Source: Anastrepha obliqua
Lineage: Eukaryota; Arthropoda; Insecta; Diptera; Tephritidae
Direction: 5' to 3'
Assembly (NCBI RefSeq): GCF_027943255.1
Contig: NC_072896.1
Location: 34,498,501 to 34,562,500, forward strand
DNA: 64,000 nt
A program made the translations under genes and the position numbers. Position 1 is the first letter of the stretch. Each line of letters opens with the position of its first letter. The notes beneath the pieces were generated by a model, which saw nothing but the letters and a program-made list of their open reading frames with translations, searched no databases and had not been told where the DNA came from. This document shows positions 22,523 through 33,763 of this stretch, one piece after another.

Positions 22523-22721
22523 ATTGGTACCGTGGAGCCGAATGTTGTGAGAAATTAAAGTTGGCAGCTTTTACAAGACGGGTCCTGAGTTCAGCGCACA
22601 GTTAGATCACAGCGTGTTTCGTTATATAAGGACTAATCCACCCTTGTATATACAAACGCCTGCTTCAATACAGAAGCCCGCTTGCAGTTTCAGCTACTTC
22701 TGGATAGACCTTAGAGAGCCA
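22523..22721. other. Short spacer, nothing recognised
   Basis: Ordinary sequence lies between the foldback element and the TTAA-flanked element. Confidence 0.4.
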
Positions 22722-22725
22722 TTAA

Positions 22726-23433
22726 AGGGACCCGGTGGTCTAGAAATAAAAAAAAATCGATTTTTTGTTTTTTTTTTAATATTTCGAAAGTATAGTATCT
22801 TAAGGATATACTGTAAAATTTTCATCCGGGAATTCCCAATATTACAGCTTCTACAGCCCGTTAACTAGATAGAGAGCGGTTCGCGGGCTCCTGTACCTCG
22901 AACTTTAAACTCAATTATCTCGAAACGCATTTTTTCGGCTTGATGCTGTAAAAAAAAACTATTCACCCGAATCGTCTGAAATTTTAATTTGTTGTTCACA
23001 AAATCAATGGCCATCGCTTGCACCAGAATCATTTTATTATTGCAATTATTTCATATTTTTTTTATTAAAAAACTGAAAAATCCCGATTTTTAAAGTGTGA
23101 AATTCAAAACCGCGCCATTTTGTTAAATTTTTTTTATTCTAGTACTGAACATAGCTACAGTCATACTGATTAATAATTTGTTTGGTTTTTGTATTTCAGA
23201 TAAATAGAGGAGTCAAAATGGACAACACCGTCCACCGTCCAGGTCCAATTTTTCGAGAGGGTCAACTTCAGCGCCATTTTTAAAATTATTAAAATTAAAA
23301 ATTTTATTTTTGTATGTGAAAGAAGTTAAATAAAAAGTCTGAAAAACTTAAATATCGTCTTTGATTTTTTTTATTGTAAAAAAAAATTGTTGAAAATACC
23401 CTAATTTTTCGAGCTCTAGAGCAACGGAACCCC
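22726..23433. mobile_element. TTAA-flanked 708-bp element (copy A)
   Basis: It is flanked by TTAA at 22722-22725 and 23434-23437. The ends are imperfect inverted repeats: AGGGACCCGGTGGTCTAGA against AGGGGTTCCGTTGCTCTAGA, both reading inward. The interior is non-coding, rich in A/T runs, with AAATCGATTTTTTG near one end and CGAAACGCATTTTTTC further in. Size, target and inner pattern match the elements at 32187-32894 and 32899-33605. The TTAAAGGGA end fits the TTAAAGGRR consensus I recall for Kolobok/T2-type MITEs. Confidence 0.7.
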
Positions 23434-23437
23434 TTAA

Positions 23438-23884
23438 GCGGGATATAGGAATTGATCACCACAGAATTGATATATTTCGCTAAGATAGTGCTTGGTTGCT
23501 ACACAGAGTACACTTGACTGAAGTCGGAAGTTAAGAACTATAAGCAAAATAAATTTGTTCTTTCTCCCAAGTAAATGAAGGTCAAGAAATTTTCAGTTTT
23601 ATGAAACTCTTCACTTTGTAGTCTACACTTTGTAGATGATAATAAACACGGTCCGTGGACACAGACAATGAACGACACAGCTTGATGGATATAAATGGGG
23701 AGAGTAAATATCCATTAGCCATTCCTTTATAAGGTTTGCAATTTGACTTGCCATGCACAGAGATATCATAGTTCTATATAGAAATGCCAGATATTCTAAC
23801 GAAACTTGGTACACATGGATCTGCCTTCGGTTTCACATAGAGAGTATTGGAAGCGAGCGCATTCTTAGAATAGCCATTCAATAA
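23438..23884. other. Intergenic, nothing recognised
   Basis: No gene or repeat is supported here. Confidence 0.4.
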
Positions 23885-23970
23885 TTATATATATGTATAC
23901 ATATATAAATATATATATATTATATATTATTATATATATTTATATTTTTATATGTATACATATATATAAT
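23885..23970. repeat. TA/TATG microsatellite
   Basis: Runs of TATA, ATATAT and TATGTATACAT fill the segment. It lies directly next to the degenerate SINE copy and probably grew from its AT tail. Confidence 0.8.
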
Positions 23971-24125
23971 TGCCACTTACACCCTTTTTTGGTAATTGGC
24001 CGAGCCCTTCATTCTGTTTATGACGTTCGACTTGATGTTGTTCCACAAATGGAGGGACGTACAGTTTTATGTTGCCTTAGGAGTGGCCGATAGCTTTTTA
24101 TGAGAAGCTTTTTCATTAATTTTAT
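23971..24125 (-). mobile_element. Degenerate SINE copy, body only
   Basis: It shares TTGTTCCACAAATGGAGGGAC, TTGGCCGAGC and AGAAGCTTTTTCATTAATTT in order with the full SINEs at 18783-19093 and 30392-30703. The tRNA-like head with the A and B boxes is missing, so it cannot drive its own transcription. Confidence 0.7.
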
Positions 24126-26509
24126 TAATTAGTAAAAAGAAAATTCAATGGGCCTAAAAATCAATAGCTTGATATTCATCCATAATTTCCTAGTGTCACT
24201 GAATCCTAAGTGATTTTTGAATCCTAAGTGATTCTAACATTAGCTATTCTTAGCTGTCAAAAAAGTGGTTTTCCTTTCCTTTCTTTTGAAAGGGTAATTC
24301 GAGTGTAATTGCACGGAGATAGTCTTTTTTCAAAAATTTTCAAAAACGTGGCCGATTCCGCCATATTTAGACTATGCAAAATCGAACTACATCATTTGTT
24401 TTTTAAATTGTCCGCACTCTTTCATACAACTGTGTTTTTTTTTAACTTTGGCTCTTGATTTTTCCCAGTTTTTAGATCACAGGTCGCCACAACTTGCCAT
24501 TTTTTTTTAACTTTGACTGCAACCATTTTTAGGTAATTTTTTTAATATATTTTTTTCCAAATTTTCTTTCCAATTCTTCTATTCCAATTCTTTTTATTTT
24601 CCTTATCAAATATCAAGTACTTATCATGACGAAATATCGAAAATTAGTTGTGAAGCAAAAAACCAAGCATTTTTACTATTACCGAAAAATATTGAAAAAG
24701 AGAAATTTGCTCGCATTTTAGGGTTCAATGAGTCATCCACACTCTGATCGCTAACTATTTACTGAAGAACTGAAAAAAAAAACTGTAGAACAGGCAAAAT
24801 GTGACTCCTTTGAAGGTAACTGTTTCAGTATTTTGAAGGTTTTTTAAAAAACCTACTTCAATTTTCTTTGTTTTTCCTATTCGAGTTTTCTACTTTGTTA
24901 AGTTTCACGTTTGATTTCCTGAGTTTTTTTCCGAGAGGCTCTACTAAGAATTTCCTTTGAACTCCATTTAGGACAATATTTTTTACTCACTTTCAGATCT
25001 TAAAGACGATTTGAAGCTCGCAAAAATGAGTTCCTTTCCTCTATGTTTTGGAGCGCCAGCATCTTTGATTACCTTACGAATTACAAACTAGTCATAGTTA
25101 CTGGTACTACGGCGAGGCTCTTTGCGTCGTTGGTAGTCTATCCACCACCACTTTCTGCTACTGATTGGGGCAGTAATGCGACCTTCTTCATTAAGATCAG
25201 CCAGTTTCATGTTTGTGATTGTTTTCGGCCAACAATTTCACATGTAATTAGTAGACTTGTGGTGACGAATACTTGTAGGCTCTGCTTGATGATGTTAGAA
25301 AGAAGAAATGTTAACGTTAGACTTAAAGTATTGATAAAAGATTCTGACTTGCCTGCAAGGTAGCATTGGTTTATTTATTAGGGAATAAAGATGTGCTAGA
25401 TAATAGTAAGGCTAGGCATATTTAGAACCGTAGCTGTACCTATTACGATATAGTAGACGTTAGGTTAGCGTAATGTATGATTAAGCCTACCCAATAACTG
25501 AGCCTGTCGCAGTTATCACCAGAATGATAATGAAAAAATCGTCCAACAGTAACTGTGCGAATGATCGTGCCATGCATGTTTATGAGGTGCGAGGCATATG
25601 ATAGCAAAAACTACGGTCTCATCTCTCATAAATTCAAAGTTTAATTTAATGATTGCTAAGCGTGTGCCCAGCTTAGCACAATTTCACAACTATTCGGAGA
25701 TGACTCTCTCGTTTATTGTTCACAATTTCTATACAATCTTTTAAACTCGACAAACTCTTCTCCAGGACATCAGTGGACTCTCTTTCCTTTCGTTTCTTAT
25801 TCGCTTGCGTGCCTGTCCATCGACTCAGTTGTAAGAAGATATCCATTTTCCTGGACAACCCAAATATAGATACAGTGGTCGACGGCATATTGTCCCTCTA
25901 CTACTGACTTCCTTTGGAACATTTCTGAGGCTTCAGACTTCAGACTTGTGATCTCTTCCATGTTGTCCAAACACCACTTACCGAACTCATTGCACATTGT
26001 GCACATTAAAATATTCAAGGCTATTGGCAATGCAATTGAATTTATAGGTTGAACGATATAGTTTAGGAAAATTTTCTGCTCTTACAATTGTCAACGGTTT
26101 TTCACGATACTGAGTAGAAAAAATCTTCATATCGTTTGGAAAATAGTTGTATGCTTATTTTATATTGGCAACCGTTTTCCTTCTGGGCTTGTTAGACAGC
26201 TGCGATCTTTAGAATGAAGTAAAAAAAGAGTACGAAACAAAAAACAGCTAAGGCGCGAAATAACGATGAAAATGTAATTAAGAGCGAAAAGGCGTAGTGT
26301 TTGTCGAGTGTGAGACAGTTGGGTATGTGTGCATGTAGGTAACCATGTGATTACGTGTGCCCTGCAGTGTAGAACCGAACTACTAAGCAAACATTGTAGT
26401 TCAGGAAATGGTATTCGATGTTAGAAGTGTCACTAGTGCGAGAGTGGGTTGAATAGTACTAGTTGCAAAATAACCTAATAAGAGGTGTATGGATAACAAA
26501 TAATCTTTC
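24126..26509. other. Intergenic, nothing recognised
   Basis: About 2.4 kb of AT-rich DNA. Short open frames at 25043-25363 and 25797-26030 show no domain. No repeat structure is obvious apart from T runs at 24420-24550. Confidence 0.4.
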
Positions 26510-27150
26510 AATACCCCACCACGAACTAACTAGTTGAACTTTAGCAGTGTAACAATTATAATTAGACTAATAAAAATGCTTATGGACTCAGTCATCAAAT
26601 TTTTTCTGTATATTCGGAAGTAGTCTACTAACTATAATAGTTCACTATGAACTAGTTGAAATATACCTGGGCATTAATTAAGATTAGACTGATAAGAATG
26701 TGTATATGCTCAGTCATCAACTTTTTACTATCTATTATGAACTAGTTCACTAACTAGTCCACTCTGGCCTAGTTAAACTTTACCTGTGAAATAAAGATTA
26801 CACTTATAAGAATGTTTAACTAGTCCCCTATGCCCTAAATGAACTTAAGAATGTTTAAGAACTTAGTCATCAACTTTTTTCTGTTTATTAGGAACTAACC
26901 AACAAACTAGTCCAGTGTGAACTAGTTGAACTTTACTGTGAGCATTAGACTAATGAGCATGGTTATGGCCTCAATCATAAGCTTTTCTCTGTCTATTATG
27001 AACTAGTCTACAAACTAGTCCACTATGAACTAGTTGAACTTAATCTGCGTTAAATGAAGATTAGACTTAAACGTACTCATTTATCCACTTTTTTCTTTCT
27101 GTTATGAACTAGTCCACTAACTAGTCCACTATGAACTAATTCAACTATAC
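26510..27150. repeat. ACTAGT-rich tandem satellite, ~110-160 bp units
   Basis: Five to six diverged units begin at about 26528, 26651, 26771, 26930, 27028 and 27140. Each has ACTAGTTGAACTTTACCTGTG, then TTAGACTTATAAGAATG, then CTCAGTCATCAACTTTTTTC and TATGAACTAGTCCACTAACT. The palindrome ACTAGT occurs about two or three times per unit, so each unit can also fold on itself. It is non-coding. Confidence 0.85.
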
Positions 27151-28447
27151 CTGTGTAGCTCGTTAATTGGTTTGATACTGTTGCATATGCTCACAATTGA
27201 CATTTCCTACAAGAAAAAATACCATTTCTTGTATTGAGAAGCAATAGAAAACGAATGGTGAACTTCTTCAGCTGCGAATAAAACTGGTAGTAAGATATCA
27301 CAAAGCTACTAGGTTTGACTGCAGGGTATTTGTTTAAGCGCCTAGTTCTATGTTTGTTCAACAAGCGAATTCTCACACTTACATATATGTATGTGTGTGT
27401 GTTGTATGCACTCAACTCACGAAGTTGTTCCAACGAACCATGAGCAAGTACAACTTCAAAGTTCACGCCGCCTGTCAAATGTTCATTTGTCATCTTTCCG
27501 GCGCCACAGGCGACAGTTGGAGGCGTTGGAGGCGCTGATGCCGCAACGGTGAAACATGCAGGATTATATAGGAAAAAAGTTTAAAAAACAATTTAGCATT
27601 TCATGGCTTGACAAAACATAACGGAAAAGCAAAAAAACCAAACGAACAAATGAAAAATGAAAAAATAAGAAATGTCTATAGGTATGTGCATAGATATAAG
27701 CATACACACGTATGTATAAAGCGAGGTGCAAAAATTATAAATTACATATTACCGTTGCGGTTGGCAAGCAGTCAGGCGCATTCTCGTATATAAATTGAAA
27801 ACTTTGCGCCGCGACGAAAACAAGCAGATTGTTTTACCTAATTATTAGACACCTACAAGCACACACACACACACATAAGCAAATAAATTATTTGTGTCTT
27901 TATTTATTTATTTTTCCTCTCCTTTTACCTTTTCTCGTTTTTTATGACAATCAACTTTGTCGTGGTTGACGCAAATACTCGTACTATGACAAATGGATGA
28001 CAAATTATTGTTGCTGTCGAGCGCTGTGTCAACGTAGATTTTCGTTAATCATTTTTCTCCAATAACTTCACGTGCGTTGTATGTGAGAAATTCTCATAAT
28101 TAGCCAAATAACAATTGCGGGCAAATAAAGTTGCTATGAGCTTCATTTAACCTTTTTTTCTGTGGATTAATTAACTTTTTTTCACAATTTGCTTGCTTTT
28201 TATAAGAGGTATATTTTTTTGTTATAATTTAGTAAGTATTTTATTGAATAAACCAGACTGAGTCTTTAACACTAAACGTGCCATGACGACTCATTTTAAA
28301 CTTTTTGTCAGAAGTTCTTAGAAATGACATTACTAAATCGTTGTTTGCCTTCACGATTTTTATTTGAAAATGCTTTGAATCTATGTTTAAAGATTTACTC
28401 CTCTCTTGCCAATTGTTTTACCGTGTTTTTTTGCTAGACTTAGTAAT
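27151..28447. other. Intergenic with a weak promoter-like site
   Basis: A TATATAA at about 27787 is followed ~30 bp later by GCGCCGCGACGAAAACAAGCA and AGATTG. This could be a core promoter, but no transcript or gene is supported downstream. A CACA run lies at 27859-27873. Nothing else is recognised. Confidence 0.3.
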
Positions 28448-28627
28448 ATATAATATACTAGCAAACCAGGCCCCCTTCGCTGGGCACACTAAAATAGAAT
28501 AGATATGGTTTAGAACAGAAAATATATGGTTTTCATATTATTTATTTCTTTATTCTTTATTCAAGCGCTTTGGCATAAACAATATTTTTTGTTTTTCTAT
28601 TTGTTTTTGAGTAAATATAAATTGAAA

Positions 28628-28700
28628 ATCAGGAAAAAAGAAGATTGTTTTTAAATTTCAAATCAACGCATATGAATAAACAATCGTCTTTTTTCCTGAT
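28628..28700. other. Short hairpin, 23-bp arms
   Basis: ATCAGGAAAAAAGAAGATTG plus TTT (28628-28650) and its inverted copy (28678-28700) differ at one position and enclose 27 bases. Weaker pairing continues outward (ATAAATTGAAA with TTTCAATTTAT). The structure is the size of a small-RNA precursor but sits inside a repeat. Confidence 0.55.
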
Positions 28701-29059
28701 CATCCATGAATTTTTCGTTTCAATTTATATGTTTTATTAAGCATTGGAGCTTTTTTAACCATTATCCATTTATATTTTTCAAAAAACAAAAAAAAACGAA
28801 AAAAATTGTTTTTTTCACGAACACATAATTTCATTCGGATTTCACATTAAATTCTCAAATTTCGTAAGAAATTATTCACTGTTCCAAAACCCACTCCAAA
28901 AAAATTCCCAAACAATTTTTACATGTTGCACTTACGTTTTTTCCTTATGGCATCCAAATCAGAAAGAAATATTGACACATTGTAACTCACACTGTCAATT
29001 TGACAGTTCAGTTCCGCCCCAAGCGTTAAAAAAGTAAGCGACATTATGGCTGGCTCAAA

Positions 29060-30065
29060 AGAACGCTGTACCCGTTGCCACTGCTCCGAATTACAACCAA
29101 ACTTTACGAAACCCATTTTCAATACTTACTTAACATTGTGCATAAGTTTGGTTTAATTCGGTGCAAAGACACGGCGGGTCCACGTTTTGGCATATATTTC
29201 GAGACCCTAGTCATCAATAGGTATGAAAATTACCCCGTATTAAAGCACTTATCAACAGCTTTCATTTGATACCCATATTGTACATACACAACCAAAGGTT
29301 ACCCGGGTCCACGTTTTGACCTATATCTCGAGACCCCAGTCACGTAGCGGCATGAAAAATACTCTGTACTAAGGCATTCACCAACAGCTTCAATTTTATA
29401 TCCATATTGTACAAACACATTCTAGGCTTCACGTTTTGGTCTCTATCTCGAGACCCTAGTCACGGAGCGGCATGAAAAATACTCTAAACTAAAGCATTCA
29501 CCAACAGCTTCCATTTGATACCCATATTGTACATACACGTCCGAAGGTTACCCGGGTCCACGTTTTGACCTATATCTCGAGACCGTATCTACCAATAGGT
29601 ATCCAAACTATACGGAAATCATCTTCAATACCTCCTTAACAATGTGTGTAAGTTTGGTTTAATTCGGCGCAAAGACACGTCGGGTCCACGTTTTGGCATA
29701 TATTTCGAGACCCTAGTCATCAATAGGTATGAAAATTACCCCGTATTAAAGCACTTATCAACAGCTTTCATTTGATACCCATATTGTTTATACACAACCA
29801 AAGGTTACCCGGGTCCACGTTTTGACCTATATCTCGAGACCCCAGTCACGGAGCGGCATGAAAAATACTCTGTACTAAAGCATTCACCAACAGCTTCAAT
29901 TTGATACCCATATTGTACATACACATCCGAAGGTTATCCGGGTCCACGTTTTGACCTATATCTCGAGCCCTATCCACCAATAGGTATCCAAACTATACGG
30001 AAACCATCTTCAATACCTTCTTAACAATGTGTGTAAGTTTGGTTTAATTCGGTGCAGACACGGCC
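29060..30065. repeat. Seven ~127-bp monomers in a higher-order pattern
   Basis: The phrase GGGTCCACGTTTTG(G/A)C recurs near 29176, 29304, 29427, 29553, 29681, 29809 and 29938, giving spacings of about 123-129 bp. Each monomer continues with ATCTCGAGACCC, GGCATGAAAAATACTC and TTTGATACCCATATTGTAC. Every three or four monomers are punctuated by AAGTTTGGTTTAATTCGGTG (29145, 29655, 30040), so the array has a higher-order repeat. Confidence 0.88.
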
Positions 30066-30391
30066 GGTTAGCGAACACACACAAAAAGTTGACTTTATTT
30101 TATACATACGATTTTTTTCAGTTTGTGTCCGAAAAATCCAAATATCTTACGGAACCCTATTTTTTTCCAAAATAAAATGTAATCCATGTTACTCGTGGAT
30201 AATGTAGTTTTCGAATGGTGAAAGAATTTTTAAAATCGGTCCAGTAGTTTTTGAGCCTATTCGTTACAAACAAACAAACAAACAAACAAAGTTTTCCTCT
30301 TTATAATATTACTATAGATATACAAACAAACAAACAAACAAACAAACAAAGTTTTCCTCTTTATAATATTACTATAGATATATGTATATAT

Positions 30392-30703
30392 AACTGGCGC
30401 GTACACCCTTTTCGGGTGTTTGGCCGAGCTCCTCCTTCTATTTGTGGTGTGCGTCTTGATGTTGTTCCACAAATGGAGGGACCTACAGTTTCAAGCCAAC
30501 TCCATACGGCAGATATTTTTATGAGGAGCTTTTTCAAGGTAGAAATACACTCGGAGGTTTGCCATTACCTGCCGGGGGGCGACCGCTATTAGAAAAATGG
30601 TTTTCTTAATTTTGGTGTTTTCACCGAGATTTGAACCGACGTTCTCTCTGTGAATTCCGAATGGTAGTCACGCACCAACCCATTCGGCTACGGCGGCCGC
30701 CCT
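30392..30703 (-). mobile_element. tRNA-derived SINE, second full copy
   Basis: It is collinear with 18783-19093: the body GGTCCCTCCATTTGTGGAA, GAGGAGCTCGGCCAAACAC and the tRNA-like head on the minus strand with A box TAGCCGAATGGG and B box GGTTCAAATC (one change). It adjoins the end of the composite repeat. No clean target duplication is visible. Confidence 0.85.
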
Positions 30704-31189
30704 TACTAACTTTTAATAACAAAAAAAAAAAGAGAACTTGAAGTGAAAAAGAAAAAAATTATACGTTTTCCTATAAACAAATCTTCCTTACAGCTTTCTG
30801 ATGTTGAAGTTGGTATTCGGCAACTCAAGGCATCAACAAAATCTGATGTAAACGGGAAATTTTCGTATATTTTTCAAAGCTCTACCCTACAATTGCCTAT
30901 CCGCTTTTATTAATGTTCATTAAATCCCTTGAATGGGGTGAGTTCAGAGATGCCTGGAAAGTAACAAATATTAATCCAGTATTCAAAAGTGGTAATATGA
31001 ATAATATTGCCAATTGTAGACCAGTTTCCAAATTACTTGAATCTATAGTGAAAGACAAAATATAGTTTGTAGTTAATTTTCTTATCTCGGTAGACAAACA
31101 CAGTTTCATGAAAGATTGATCAACTGTTACAAATCTTGCAGTTTTTTCTGAATATCAGCTTTTCAAAATATGGTAAAGTACAAGTCGAC

Positions 31190-31555
31190 TATGTACACGG
31201 CCTTTGCAAGGCTGCCGAAGGAAGTAACAGAACAGGTTCCGCGCCAAAGAAGTGGGCTTTAGAGCCCATCCTAGTTAAAGAGTCAGAGATCTTGTTACCC
31301 GCAATTTCCACGAGTCCCGCGAAACATGTTAGCATCAGGATATTATGCATACCGACAAAGGTCAGCCTGGATTTACAGGTCTCAACTACCCTTCAAGTGG
31401 TTGGAGGGCTGTCTAAGGCCATGAGCGTAGCTTTGCTGTCGCTACAGACACATACAGATCTGCCTCTCCATCTTTGATCCACAACAAAGTTCATCGCCTT
31501 TTGAACAGCATACACCTCCGCTTCAAACACAGATGCGCGTGTTCCAAAAGCAATG
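31190..31555 (-). pseudogene. LINE RNase H fragment inside the jockey copy
   Basis: The minus strand reads VFEAEVYAVQKAMNFVVDQR, then VCVCSDSKATLMALDSPPTT, a stop, VVETCKSRLTFVGMHNILML, and EIAGNKISDSLTRMGSKAHF. The pattern (E in FEAEVYA, D in CSDS, and GNKISDSL for GNExAD) is the RNase H domain of LINEs. The last catalytic aspartate is present in ISD. It belongs to a different LINE type, like those at 39870-40501 and 58641-61686, and replaces about 25 residues of the jockey reading frame. Confidence 0.75.
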
Positions 31556-32186
31556 TCTAGTATTGTACCGCTGGATTCCTCGTTTCTAGTAGCTAAATTG
31601 GCGCTTCTCGATTTTCATGCGATTTTCCTTAATTGGATTCGATCATATTTAGTAAAGAGGTGCAGCACAGTAGATAACGACGGGGTTTCTTGGAAACAGT
31701 TTATTGCCACTTCTGGGGTACCACTGGGGTATTTTACTACCTTTGCTATTTGTTTTGTTTATTTATGATATTTGCCCGTTTTTCCCCTTTGCTAATTTTC
31801 TTCTTTATGCTGATGATCTAAAAGCTTATGCTTAATAAGAAATTCTAGTAATTCAACCATCTTACAGTCTGAGCTGAATAATTTATCTTCCTGGTGCTTT
31901 ATGAATCGTATATTTCTTAAGGGATTAGGGGTAGTCAGAGGCCCGAAAAATCATGATTTTCAATAAGTTTTTTTTGCTAGCCAGTTGGTTTATTTTACAA
32001 AAATAAAATCATAGCATTAATGCATCATGTTTTGACTTGACTTTAGCAAAATTAAAAAAAAAAATTAATAATTGTAAAAGTTTTCGCTGTGTGTGTGCAG
32101 CTCATTTCTCGAGAAGTCCCTTGCGGTGAACAAGTCCTTGGAGATTCATCTAAAATCAATCGAAGAAGAGAAATTAATTTTATTAA

Positions 32187-32894
32187 GGGGGAACACCACT
32201 GTGAACGCGTGAAAATTAAGTAATATTCATGAATTTTTACGGATGATTATTTGAGGATCGGACAAATTATAATATATTTAACATATGTTCAACTATACTG
32301 ATACAAAATTTTTATTAAAAAATATTAAAAATTACAATTGTTATTAATATTAATGCAAATGCAATGTCATAAAAAATTGATGCACCCTGGTGGCCACGAT
32401 ACGGGGAGAAAAATCATCTGAAAGCAAAAAATCAAAAAAATACATCATTGGGTATCGTCGTACGTGGCGGTTTTTTTTTTTATTTTTTTAGAGAAAATGG
32501 TGCAGGTTTGAAAAATGAGTTTGTGTTTTTACCCCTTTCTTTGTTTTCGAAAGGCTTGCAAAAATATTAATTTTTGGAATTTTTTAAAAACGGCTATGTA
32601 CGACTGTAGCCAATACATGTACAAAAATTAAAAAAAGAAATAAAAATCGGTTCATAAGTCCTCGAGAAATCGAGGCCACCGTGTTCAGAAAAGTCGTTTT
32701 GAAAAAAAAAAACGCGTTTAAAGTCTTCATTGGCCGTTGTAACTCACTACCTGCACTTATTGTATTAGGTATAACTTCGTTAATTTTCAAAATTTTAAGT
32801 TAAACTTTTATTAACATATTTTTGAATATATCTACTTTAAGAAAATACAAAACAAAAAATCGATTTTTTTGAAAAATCACAGTGCTGTGCCCCC
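32187..32894. mobile_element. TTAA-flanked 708-bp element (copy C)
   Basis: TTAA lies at 32183-32186 and 32895-32898. The inverted ends are GGGGGAACACCACTGTGA and GGGGGCACAGCACTGTGA. Near the right end, read inward, are AAATCGATTTTTTGTTTTG and TATTTTCTTAAAGTAG, shared with the element D pattern, and further in ACTTTAAACGCGTTTTT. Non-coding. Confidence 0.78.
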
Positions 32895-32898
32895 TTAA

Positions 32899-33605
32899 GG
32901 GGGGAGCCTGGTTTATGAGGTCTAAAAATTGCATCTCTTTGCGATTTTTTTAAGGAAAAAATTAATTTAGCACTGCAAAGCTTTTTCTATCTTTTAATGA
33001 ACATTTAAAAAGTACAAAAAATTTTTGGACTGTTAAAATAAGTTAAAAAAAATGTTTAACATAGACAGTCGTAGAGCGCTGCAACGCTGGAGTTTCCAAC
33101 TAGCGTACAAGATACTGCTCGTAATTATTATCTAAAGCAAAAAATTCGAATGGATTTCTAATTATCATGATTTTTTATTCTAGATGAACTAAGAAAACTG
33201 AGAGAAATTCCAAAATTTCAACTTTTTGGAGGTTTAAAAGAACAAAATGCCTTTCTATAAAAAAAAAATTCACTTCAACTTGGTATAAAAATCTTGAAAA
33301 ATTTTTTTTATCTATTTTGTTAGTTCAAATAGAAGAGAATTTAATACTGAAGGGAACAAGCTATGATTCATTTCGGCAATTCAGAGAAATCATAAAAATG
33401 AGAAGTCGAGAAAATAAAGTTTGTACTATAGCTGTCCGGTCACAGGGTAACTACTTAACGCTCGCCTACCTTTGGCTTTGTATCTACGGAAATATTGAGA
33501 ATTAGGCTCTGTAACTTTGTCTGAATATTCTGAAATATATTAGGAATCGCTTAAAACGAAAAACAAAAAATTGATTTTTTTGACCTTATAAACCAGGCTC
33601 CCCCC
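32899..33605. mobile_element. TTAA-flanked 707-bp element (copy B)
   Basis: It shares the TTAA at 32895-32898 with copy C and has a second at 33606-33609. The inverted ends GGGGGGAGCCTGGTTTAT and their partner differ at one position over 24 bases, the best preserved pair here, so this may be the youngest insertion. Non-coding, with AAATCAATTTTTTGTTTTTC next to the right end. Confidence 0.82.
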
Positions 33606-33617
33606 TTAATAGATAAT

Positions 33618-33763
33618 CTTGTGCCTGATCGAAGCTTCTTATTTCAATTAACAGTATGGCGGCCTCAGGAAATATTTTTCAGATTTTCGGGAAAAAAGCC
33701 GACAATTAATTGCTAAATAAAATTGGAAATTTTGAAAAAAAAAATCCTTCGATCAGGCACGAG
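33618..33763. repeat. 17-bp inverted pair inside element D
   Basis: CTTGTGCCTGATCGAAG (33618-33634) and CTTCGATCAGGCACGAG (33747-33763) can pair with one mismatch around a 112-base loop. It belongs to the interior of element D, just beyond the nested pair. Confidence 0.7.

Larger units (their letters stand above)
28448..30385. mobile_element. Unclassified composite repeat with internal array
   Basis: It starts ATACTAGCAAACCAGGCCC, with TTCGCTGGGC behind it, and ends with CAAA-type runs and TTTTCCTCTTTATAATATTA followed by CTATAGATA. The terminal ~62-bp unit (CAAACAAAC run plus TTTATAATATTACTATAGATA) is present twice in a row. The interior from about 29060 to 30065 is a tandem array. This pairing of ends is familiar from dispersed arthropod repeats, but I cannot name the class. 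No coding frame is supported. Confidence 0.55.

Noticed and set aside
27780..27835. Core promoter (TATATAA plus AGATTG)
   Set aside because: No downstream gene or transcript is supported, and TATA-like words are common in AT-rich DNA.
26510..30065. Regularly spaced repeats as a CRISPR array
   Set aside because: Units of 110-130 bp without unique spacers; insect nuclear context; ordinary satellites.
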